A DNA stretch of 64,000 bases, taken from contig NZ_WTYC01000001.1 of the NCBI RefSeq assembly GCF_009827325.1, positions 434,001 to 498,000 of the forward strand, written 5' to 3'. This DNA is from Qipengyuania vulgaris (GTDB taxonomy: Bacteria; Pseudomonadota; Alphaproteobacteria; Sphingomonadales; Sphingomonadaceae). Of the stretch, positions 57,827 to 64,000 are shown one piece after another. Numbering within the stretch: the stretch's first letter is position 1; each line of letters opens with the position of its first letter. The notes under the pieces are model-generated. The model searched no databases, was not told the DNA's origin, and saw only the letters and a program-made list of their open reading frames with translations. The position numbers and the translations under genes were made by a program.

Positions 57827-57924
57827 GTTAACAACCCCTTTATGCATGACGAGTGCCCGCGTTAAAAGACTCTTAACCATGAAAAATCCGCTCGCAGCGC
57901 GAGTCGTTCGAACCTGATGGTTAA
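57827..57924. promoter_or_regulatory. cluster of CtrA-like sites upstream of bpt-tamA-tamB
   Basis: A perfect TTAA-N7-TTAAC at 57862-57877 extends to TTAACCAT, and a reverse-strand TTAACCAT lies at 57917-57924 (ATGGTTAA on the plus strand). A GTTAAC is at 57827-57832. CtrA binds TTAA-N7-TTAA and TTAACCAT-type half-sites in alphaproteobacteria (established knowledge). The cluster lies 36-133 bases upstream of the bpt start and also after the ilvA stop. Chance AT-rich matches cannot be excluded. Confidence 0.45.
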
Positions 57925-57969
57925 ATCTCCGGGAAAAACCACCCAGCCACGGCCGATTCTCAAACGTAG

Positions 57970-59223
57970 CTAGGCCAGCTCGACAAGTTCGACCGTATAG
58001 GCTTTTTGCCTCAGGCCTTCCACAAGCCCGTCAATCTGTGCCGCGTCGCGCGCCTCGCATTCGATCTCGGTGATCAATCCCTTCGCAGGCAGCGTCGTGA
58101 AGATTCGCTGGTGGTAGATCTCGATGATGTTGACGTTGTGCTCGTTAAACTCGCGCATCACCTTGTAGAGAGCGCCAGGTCGATCCTGAAGCGTGATCCG
58201 CAGCCGCGCCAACCGGCCTGACCGGGCAAGATCGCGCACAAGCACATTGGCAAGCAGGCGCGTATCGATATTGCCGCCACAGAGGACGAGGCCCACAGTC
58301 TTGCCGGCGAACTTTTCAGGATTCGAAAGCACGGCTGCGAGGCCCGCAGCGCCGGCACCTTCGACAACTGTCTTCTCGATCTGCAACAACAATGAAACGG
58401 CGTGTTCAAGTTCGGGCTCATCCACGAGAAGCACCTCGTCGACGAGTTCGGAAATGATCCGGCGCGTGAATGCGCCCGGTTCCTTGACCGCAATTCCTTC
58501 TGCCAGCGTATCGCCGCCGCAGGGAAGCACGTCTCCGGTAACTGCGGAGTACATCGAAGGATAGAGCTTCGCCTGTACGCCGATCATATGGATGTCGGGA
58601 TTGAGAGCCTTGGCCACCGTGGCCATTCCGCTCATCAATCCGCCGCCGCCAATCGGCACGACCAGACAATCGAAATCGAGCTTCTGTTCGAGCATTTCGA
58701 GGGCGACTGTGCCCTGCCCTGCAGCCACTTTCGGATCGTCGAAGGGGTGGACAAAGGTGAGACCTCGCTCGATCTCCAAGTCGCGTGCATGTGCGTATGC
58801 CTCGTCGAAAGTCTCGCCCTTCAGCACAACATTGCCACCGACGCTCTCGGTCTGCATCACCTTAACGCTCGGTGTGGTCGAAGGCATGACGATGGTGACC
58901 GGAACGCCAAGCCGCCGGCCATGATAGGAAAGGCCCTGCGAGTGATTCCCGGCCGAGGCAGCGATGACGCCCTTCGCTCTCTGTTCATCCGACAGCTGAA
59001 GCAGCGCGTTGAGCGCGCCGCGTTCCTTGTAGGCTGCGGTGAACTGGTGGTTCTCGAATTTCAGCCAGATGTCCGCGCCGGTAATTTCCGACAAGGTGAT
59101 CGATCGCATCATTGGCGTCTTCACAACCGCGCCGTCGACGCGCTGCGCCGCGGCGCGCACATCGGCAAGGGTCAGAAGCTCGGTCGCGCTCTCATCGGCG
59201 CGCAAGGAAGAAGCCTGTGTCAT
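57970..59223 (-). CDS. ilvA: threonine ammonia-lyase with single ACT domain
   Basis: A 417-residue PLP enzyme that deaminates threonine to 2-oxobutyrate, the first step toward isoleucine. The PLP lysine is in FTAAYKERGALN. Other motifs are SAGNHSQGLSYHG, VPIGGGGLMSGM and GGNIDTRLLANVL, followed by one C-terminal ACT domain (about 330-415) with RLRITLQDRPGALYKVM. A single ACT domain, and the length, match the shorter biosynthetic/TdcB-like class. The ATG at 59223 is chosen; the longer frame upstream is antisense to the amidohydrolase gene. Promoters for both lie in the 108 bases between. Confidence 0.93.
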   Translation of the reverse strand: MTQASSLRADESATELLTLADVRAAAQRVDGAVVKTPMMRSITLSEITGADIWLKFENHQFTAAYKERGALNALLQLSDEQRAKGVIAASAGNHSQGLSYHGRRLGVPVTIVMPSTTPSVKVMQTESVGGNVVLKGETFDEAYAHARDLEIERGLTFVHPFDDPKVAAGQGTVALEMLEQKLDFDCLVVPIGGGGLMSGMATVAKALNPDIHMIGVQAKLYPSMYSAVTGDVLPCGGDTLAEGIAVKEPGAFTRRIISELVDEVLLVDEPELEHAVSLLLQIEKTVVEGAGAAGLAAVLSNPEKFAGKTVGLVLCGGNIDTRLLANVLVRDLARSGRLARLRITLQDRPGALYKVMREFNEHNVNIIEIYHQRIFTTLPAKGLITEIECEARDAAQIDGLVEGLRQKAYTVELVELA

Positions 59224-59331
59224 CGAAAGTGCCCCTACGTCGCGGGACGTGTGCACGCAATCTTCGAAAGGGTTTGCCTCCGTCAAGCTATGCCTTATCC
59301 CGATGACCGACTGCAGACACGGGATCGCCTG

Positions 59332-60981
59332 ATGAAATTCAAGATTGTTGCCGCCCTCCTCGCCACCGCATTTGCCATGCCGGCCAGTGCCGACGTGCTG
59401 ATAGACAATGTGACCGGCATCACGATGGACGAAGAAGGCCAGGTAAAGCGTTTCGAAGCGCTGGTGATCGATGACGACGGGCGTATCGCGCAGATCCTCT
59501 CGCGCGGGCAGGAAAGGCCCCGTACCGATTACCGTGAAGAGGGCGAAGGCCGTGTGATGATCCCCGGCATGATCGATGCACATGCTCATGTTATGGGTCT
59601 GGGGTTCGGCGCACTGACACTCGACCTGTCTGACACCAATTCGCTCGAGGAAGCGCTTCAGAAAATTCGTGTTTTCGCTGCTGAGAACGAAGCCCGCCCG
59701 TGGATTCTCGGGCGCGGCTGGAATCAGGAAAAATGGGGACTCGGCCGCTTCCCCACGGCGGCCGAACTCGACAGCGCGGTGAGCGATCGGCCCGTCTACC
59801 TCCAGCGGGTCGACGGACACGCTGGCTGGGCCAACACGCTCGCCTTGCAGGCAGCTGGCATTACGGACAGCACCAAGGCCCCCAGTGGCGGACGCATCGA
59901 GAAGCTGTCCGACGGCAAGACGCCTTCGGGCATCTTCGTCGATGCAGCGGAAGAACTGATGAACGCCGCGATCCCCGCTCCGCGCCCCAACGAACGTGAC
60001 CTTGCCTTTGTCGAAGCGCAAAAGGTGTTGCACCGCCACGGCATCACCGCGGTGGCTGATATGGGCACTACCATTGAAGACTGGCAGGCCTATCGCCGGG
60101 CTGGGGACAAGGGTTCGCTGACCCTGCGCATCATGTCCTACGCAGCAGGGATCGACGAGGCGACCTTGATAGCAGGCGCCAATCCCTCGCCTTGGCTTTA
60201 CAATGACAAGCTGCGCCTGAACGGCGTGAAGCTCTATCTCGACGGCGCACTCGGCAGCCGCGGCGCATGGCTCAAGGCACCGTATGCGGACGATCCCGGC
60301 AACACCGGCCTGCCGCTCATGGCCCCGGCGCAACTGCGCAACATCCTCGTGCGCTCGGCGCAGGGCGGCTTTCAGCCCGCCGTGCATGCTATCGGCGATG
60401 CCGCGAATGCCGAGGCACTGAATGCGATCACCGAAATTGCCGATAGCTTCCCGCAGGATCTTCGCTGGCGCATCGAGCACGCTCAGATCGTCGACCCTAC
60501 CGACCTCCAGAAATTTGCGCAGGATGGCATCATCGCCAGTATGCAGCCGGTTCACCAGACGAGTGACATGTTCATGGCCGAAGCCCGCATGGGCGAAAAT
60601 CGCCTGCAGGGGGCCTATGCCTGGAATACAATTCTCGGCCTGGGCGGACGGCTGGTTTTCGGATCGGACGCGCCGGTAGAATCGCCCGATCCGTTCGCCG
60701 GTTTGGCGGTCGCGATCACGCGCAGCAATGCAGCGGGCGAGCCTTTCGGCGGCTGGCGGCCTACTGAGCGGGTTACACGCGAACAGGCGTTGGCGGGCTT
60801 CACTTCCGAAGCAGCCTATGCAGGGTTTGCGGAAGGGCGGTTCGGAAGGCTGCTACCGGGTGAACGCGCCGACTTCGTACTCATCAATACCGATCCGCTG
60901 CTCGCCGCTCCCGAGGAAATCCGGTCGACTAAAGTGCTGGAGACCTGGGTCGGCGGCCGAAAAGTCTACGACGCGGACTGA
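59332..60981 (+). CDS. exported amidohydrolase family protein (YtcJ-like)
   Basis: A 549-residue amidohydrolase with a clear signal peptide (MKFKIVAALLATAFAMPASA), so probably periplasmic. The metal-binding HxH is in PGMIDAHAHVMG, and further parts are VDGHAGWANTLAL, LYLDGALGSRG, VHAIGDAAN, WRIEHAQIVDP and FGSDAPVESPDP. The family covers exoenzymes that act on amides, ureas and related bonds; substrate unknown. The ATG at 59332 is chosen for the signal peptide. It is divergent from ilvA and its end overlaps tatC by 16 bases tail-to-tail. Confidence 0.9.
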   Translation: MKFKIVAALLATAFAMPASADVLIDNVTGITMDEEGQVKRFEALVIDDDGRIAQILSRGQERPRTDYREEGEGRVMIPGMIDAHAHVMGLGFGALTLDLSDTNSLEEALQKIRVFAAENEARPWILGRGWNQEKWGLGRFPTAAELDSAVSDRPVYLQRVDGHAGWANTLALQAAGITDSTKAPSGGRIEKLSDGKTPSGIFVDAAEELMNAAIPAPRPNERDLAFVEAQKVLHRHGITAVADMGTTIEDWQAYRRAGDKGSLTLRIMSYAAGIDEATLIAGANPSPWLYNDKLRLNGVKLYLDGALGSRGAWLKAPYADDPGNTGLPLMAPAQLRNILVRSAQGGFQPAVHAIGDAANAEALNAITEIADSFPQDLRWRIEHAQIVDPTDLQKFAQDGIIASMQPVHQTSDMFMAEARMGENRLQGAYAWNTILGLGGRLVFGSDAPVESPDPFAGLAVAITRSNAAGEPFGGWRPTERVTREQALAGFTSEAAYAGFAEGRFGRLLPGERADFVLINTDPLLAAPEEIRSTKVLETWVGGRKVYDAD

Positions 60982-61775
60982 TCGCCTTCGGCATTGGCGG
61001 CCGAAGCGGCTTCCGCCTTGGCATCTCGCCGATCGAAGAGACGCATCAATATCAGCGAGCCCTCGAACAGCAGCAGGAGCGGCACTGCCAGCAAAAGTTG
61101 CGACCCCGGATCGGGCGGCGTGATGATCGCCGCCACGACAACCACCAAGACGATCACATAGCGCCGTGCAGCAACCAGCTGGGCGCGGGTCACGATGCCT
61201 GCCCGATGCAGCAGCAGCAGCAGGACGGGAAGCAGGAAGCTCAGCCCGAATGCCAGGATGAACTGCATCACAAGGCCCAGATACTCGTTCGCCGTCGGCA
61301 GCGCCTGTATCTCCAGCCCGCCGGCCATGCCCTCGAAGCCGAGAAACCATTCGAACGCAGTCGGCATGACCACGTAATAGGCCAGCGAAGCTCCGGCGAG
61401 GAACAGGAAGGGCGTGGCGATCAGGAATGGCAGAAAGGCCTTCTTTTCCTTCGCGTAGAGACCCGGAGCGATGAATGCCCAAAGCTGGTTGGCGATATAG
61501 GGGAAGGAAATGCAGAAACCTGCAAAGAGAGCTACTTTCAATTCGACGAAGAAGACTTCGTAGAGCTTGGTGAAGATCAATTGCCCTTCGCCATCGGCAA
61601 ACGCTTCCTTCAGGGGCTGGATCAGAAAGCCGAGGATCTGGTCGGCGAAATAGAGGCACACGCCGAACGCCACGACCAGGGCTGCTACGCAACGCACTAG
61701 GCGCGATCGAAGCTCGATCAGGTGATCGAGCAGGGGCGCCTGCGAATCGTCGATATCCTTGAGCTCGAATGCCAT
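60966..61775 (-). CDS. tatC: twin-arginine translocase subunit TatC
   Basis: A 269-residue six-span membrane protein, the receptor for twin-arginine signal peptides. Seen are the N-terminal PLLDHLIELRSRLVR, KLYEVFFVELKVALFAGFCISFP (less than full-length match), FLPFLIATPFLFLAGASLAYY and SPDPGS-like TPPDPGSQLLLAVPLL. The ATG at 61775 (MAFELKD) is adjacent to the tatB stop. It has an Ala/Asp-rich C-terminal tail. Confidence 0.97.
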   Translation of the reverse strand: MAFELKDIDDSQAPLLDHLIELRSRLVRCVAALVVAFGVCLYFADQILGFLIQPLKEAFADGEGQLIFTKLYEVFFVELKVALFAGFCISFPYIANQLWAFIAPGLYAKEKKAFLPFLIATPFLFLAGASLAYYVVMPTAFEWFLGFEGMAGGLEIQALPTANEYLGLVMQFILAFGLSFLLPVLLLLLHRAGIVTRAQLVAARRYVIVLVVVVAAIITPPDPGSQLLLAVPLLLLFEGSLILMRLFDRRDAKAEAASAANAEGDQSAS

Positions 61776-61776
61776 T

Positions 61777-62226
61777 TCAGCGGTCCTTGTCCCGCTCATC
61801 GAAGGGCAGGCCGGGTTCGTCGCTCGACACTTCACCGCCGTGCTCGGGCGCTTTCTTAGGCGCCGCCCGTTTTATGGCAGCTTCGGCTGCGGCATCAGGA
61901 TCGACCACCTCGTCAGCAGAGGCAAGCGGCTCCATCCCTTCATCGGAAGGCAGGAGGTTCTCCGGCGCTCCGCCCTCCGGTTCGCTGCCGGTGGGGTATT
62001 TGGCCATGATTTCCTTGTTCCGTTGCGACCACTTTTCTTCCATCTCCTCGATCTCGGCCTGCCGGACCATCTCGTCGAGGCCGGAGCGGAAATGCGAGGA
62101 CATGCGGCGCAGTTTGCCGATCCATCGCCCCGCGGTGCGCATGGCTTTCGGCATGTCCTTCGGGCCGATCACAAGGATCGCCACGACGACGATCACCAGC
62201 AATTCGGCAGCGCCGATATCGAACAT
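61777..62226 (-). CDS. tatB: Sec-independent translocase TatB
   Basis: A 149-residue protein with an N-terminal membrane helix MFDIGAAELLVIVVVAILVI, the GPKDMPKAMR hinge, an amphipathic helix, and a long charged C-terminal tail, as in TatB. It forms the receptor complex with TatC. It lies 26 bases after tatA and one base before tatC. Confidence 0.95.
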   Translation of the reverse strand: MFDIGAAELLVIVVVAILVIGPKDMPKAMRTAGRWIGKLRRMSSHFRSGLDEMVRQAEIEEMEEKWSQRNKEIMAKYPTGSEPEGGAPENLLPSDEGMEPLASADEVVDPDAAAEAAIKRAAPKKAPEHGGEVSSDEPGLPFDERDKDR

Positions 62227-62252
62227 GAAAGCGGTCTCCGCGGCTTAGCGGA

Positions 62253-62483
62253 TTATTTGGGATCGGAGGTCGATTTGACCTGTTCGTCCTTCAACCCCTC
62301 TTCCGCTGGCTTGGCTTCGTGGGAAATCTGCTTCGCAGGTTTGGTATCTTCTTCGTTCATGCCCTGCTTGAAGCTTTTGATACCCTTGCCGAAATCGCCC
62401 ATCATTTCGGAAATTCTGCCGCGTCCGAACAGGACGAGGATGAGGATGGCGATGATAACGAGCTGCCAGGGGCCGAGCGACAT
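62253..62483 (-). CDS. tatA: Sec-independent translocase TatA
   Basis: A 76-residue pore-forming subunit: membrane helix (PWQLVIIAILILVLFG), RGRISEMMGDFGKGIKSFK amphipathic helix, and an acidic/Lys tail. Order tatA-tatB-tatC on the minus strand, directly after scpB, which is the usual arrangement in sphingomonads and related groups. Confidence 0.95.
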   Translation of the reverse strand: MSLGPWQLVIIAILILVLFGRGRISEMMGDFGKGIKSFKQGMNEEDTKPAKQISHEAKPAEEGLKDEQVKSTSDPK

Positions 62484-62547
62484 GGGGAATACCTTCTAAG
62501 CGTAGGGTCTTGGGTTCATTATAGGCGTTCGAGCATGCAATAGCGAG

Positions 62548-63150
62548 TCAGACCGCACCGCCACGCTCGTCGATCTCATCTGAAGGTTGCTCGTCCTCGC
62601 CCACCAGCTCGTCATATACGTCGTCCACAGGGTCGAGCAGGCCGGTGGCGCGCAATTCCGCGATACCGGGTAGGTCGCGGCGGCTGGCCAAACCGAAATG
62701 ATCGAGAAATTCGGGTGTGGTGGCATAGATTGTCGGTCGACCCGGCACCTCCCGTCGTCCGGCGATTTTCACCCAGCCCGCCTCCATCAGAACGTCGAGC
62801 GTGCCCCCACTGGTCTGTACGCCGCGGATCGATTCGATTTCTGCCCGGCTGACCGGCTCGTGATAGGCGATGATCGCCAGGACCTCGGTCGCTGCGCGGC
62901 TGAGGCGGCGAACCTGTTCGCGTTCCTTGCGAAGCAGATGAGCGAGGTCGGGCGCGGTCTCGAAATGCCAGCGCTTGCCGCGCTCCACGAGGTGTACTCC
63001 GCGCTTCTCATATGTCTGCGCAAGCTCTTTCAACGTCTCGCGCACTTCCGATTTTTCCGCATCGCCCAGAAAACCGGCCAAAGCGTCCACGCTCATTGGC
63101 TCTTCCGCCGCGAACAGCGCCGCTTCGATGGCGCGTCCGAGCTGGTTCAC
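62548..63150 (-). CDS. scpB: segregation and condensation protein ScpB
   Basis: A 200-residue ScpB with two winged-helix domains: AIEAALFAAEEPMSVDAL at the N-terminus and EVLAIIAYHEPVSRAEIESIRGV in the middle, followed by GRPTIYATTPEFLDHFGL. It joins ScpA and Smc in chromosome segregation. It begins with GTG at 63150, overlapping the scpA stop by four bases; sequence farther upstream in this frame lies inside scpA and is not ScpB-like. Confidence 0.95.
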   Translation of the reverse strand: MNQLGRAIEAALFAAEEPMSVDALAGFLGDAEKSEVRETLKELAQTYEKRGVHLVERGKRWHFETAPDLAHLLRKEREQVRRLSRAATEVLAIIAYHEPVSRAEIESIRGVQTSGGTLDVLMEAGWVKIAGRREVPGRPTIYATTPEFLDHFGLASRRDLPGIAELRATGLLDPVDDVYDELVGEDEQPSDEIDERGGAV

Positions 63151-63944
63151 GCCACCCGCCTGAGCCGCATGGGGCCGAACACTTCTTCCTGCGCGATTTC
63201 TGCCCTGCCAAGTCGCGCCAGCTCGAGCGCGGCGACAAAGCTGGAAGCCAGCGCCGAACGGCGCAATCGCGGTTCGGCATGCGGCGGCAGGAAATCCCGC
63301 AATTCCATCCACTCCAGCGTCACGCCAAGCATGTTCGACACGCGATCGAGTGCCGATTCCAGTGTCATCACCGGTCGGTCACGCACAATGTGGACTGCCG
63401 GCGCAGTGCGTGCCTTCACGCGGCCATAGGCTTCGATCAGCGAGAACTGGTCACATTGCCACTGGGTCTTGCGGACGATGTCGAGACCTTCCGGCCTTCC
63501 CCGCAGGAAAACGTCCCGCCCGATCCGGTCGCCGCCCATTAGGCGACCTGCCGCTTCGCGCATGGCGCCCAGTCGCTGGAGACGGAGCTGCAGCTTCAGC
63601 GCCAACTCTTCGGGGCTCGGATCTTCCTGCGCTTCCTTCGGCAGGAGCATCGCCGATTTGAGATAGGCCAGCCACGCGGCCATCACGAGATAATCGGCCG
63701 CCAGTTCGAGCTTCAGCGCTTCGGCCTGCTCGATATAGGTCAGGTATTGCTCGACGAGAGAGAGGATCGAGATTTCACGCAGATCCACTTTCTGGCGCCG
63801 TGCAAGATCGAGCAGCAGGTCGAGCGGGCCTTCCCACCCGTCAAGATCGAGGTAGAGCGCGTCCTTATCCACCGTGCCTTCGGCGGCGATGCCATCCCAG
63901 TCTTCAGCGTCCTCCTGTGAGGCGAACAGCAGGCCGTCGCTCAC
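63147..63944 (-). CDS. scpA: segregation and condensation protein ScpA
   Basis: A 265-residue kleisin: N-terminal LDGWEGPLDLLLDLARRQKVDL, then SILSLVEQYLTYIEQAEAL, and a C-terminal winged helix with VMTLESALDRVSNML and SSFVAALELARLGRAEIAQEE. It bridges Smc heads and binds ScpB. It begins with GTG at 63944, overlapping the stop of the upstream partial gene by four bases. Confidence 0.95.
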   Translation of the reverse strand: MSDGLLFASQEDAEDWDGIAAEGTVDKDALYLDLDGWEGPLDLLLDLARRQKVDLREISILSLVEQYLTYIEQAEALKLELAADYLVMAAWLAYLKSAMLLPKEAQEDPSPEELALKLQLRLQRLGAMREAAGRLMGGDRIGRDVFLRGRPEGLDIVRKTQWQCDQFSLIEAYGRVKARTAPAVHIVRDRPVMTLESALDRVSNMLGVTLEWMELRDFLPPHAEPRLRRSALASSFVAALELARLGRAEIAQEEVFGPMRLRRVA

Positions 63945-64000
63945 GCCGCCTGCTCCGAAATGGCGAGCAGCGCATCGCGCTTGGCGAGCAATTCTGCGGT
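63941..64000 (-). CDS. 3' end of a gene upstream of scpA, possibly nagZ
   Basis: Only the last 19 codons and stop lie in the window (TAELLAKRDALLAISEQAA). The stop overlaps the scpA GTG start, so it is in the same operon. In related genomes beta-N-acetylhexosaminidase (nagZ) often precedes scpA-scpB-tatABC, and the helical end fits, but the fragment is too short to identify. Confidence 0.4.
   Translation of the reverse strand, partial: TAELLAKRDALLAISEQAA

Noticed and set aside
59224..60555. Extension of the ilvA frame by 444 codons
   Set aside because: The extra part is antisense to the amidohydrolase gene; the enzyme begins at 59223.

Overview
The window looks like chromosomal DNA of a high-GC alphaproteobacterium, most likely Sphingomonadales of the Erythrobacteraceae kind. 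This is inferred from the protein sequences, the gene order (complete dcw cluster, scpA-scpB-tatA-tatB-tatC, bpt-tamA-tamB), the meso-DAP-type MurE, a single-ACT threonine ammonia-lyase, and a GlnB-GlnA pair. No tRNA, rRNA, insertion sequence, CRISPR array or prophage was seen. Coding density is very high and many neighbouring genes overlap by 4 bases.

Layout. 1-3.3 kb: a fatty-acid beta-oxidation group (acyl-CoA dehydrogenase, enoyl-CoA hydratase, divergent thiolase). 3.35-9.1 kb: a small DUF2061 membrane protein, a WecG/TagA/CpsF glycosyltransferase, and the convergent gene string cysD, sulfotransferase, cysNC, sulfotransferase. The string makes activated sulfate (PAPS) and carries two enzymes to transfer it, probably to a surface glycan; this is the most accessory part of the window. 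9.1-12.2 kb: a proline-tract lipoprotein, a Bax-inhibitor-1 family membrane protein and a YbjN-like protein. 12.2-33.0 kb: the complete division and cell-wall cluster on the minus strand, mraZ-rsmH-ftsL-ftsI-murE-murF-mraY-murD-ftsW-murG-murC-murB-ddl-ftsQ-ftsA-ftsZ, followed by a double-SPOR protein. A 363-base leader upstream of mraZ carries two arrays of a GCGGGA-type repeat at about 10-base spacing, likely MraZ operators.

33.4-44.2 kb: mixed housekeeping genes. They are a lipoprotein, a small membrane protein, cysteine synthase, a 2Fe-2S ferredoxin, a DNA glycosylase, an SDR oxidoreductase, pterin dehydratase, ccmA-ccmB, a DnaJ-domain protein, methionine aminopeptidase, a DUF3298-like lipoprotein, leucyl aminopeptidase, an SH3-like protein and argC. 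44.2-46.2 kb: glnB-glnA behind a near-consensus sigma-54 promoter, closed by a strong terminator. 46.3-50.6 kb: a double PilZ protein, an XRE regulator/membrane protein pair with a dense operator, a GH24 lysozyme, a Gly/Asn-rich secreted protein and a fasciclin lipoprotein.

50.6-64 kb: tamB, tamA and bpt in one overlapping minus-strand unit with CtrA-like sites upstream, then ilvA, a secreted amidohydrolase, tatC-tatB-tatA, scpB-scpA, and the last codons of a gene that may be nagZ.

No obviously novel multi-gene defence or mobile system is visible. The best candidates for new biology are the interleaved sulfation locus, the periodic repeat arrays upstream of mraZ, and the operator of the XRE/membrane pair.
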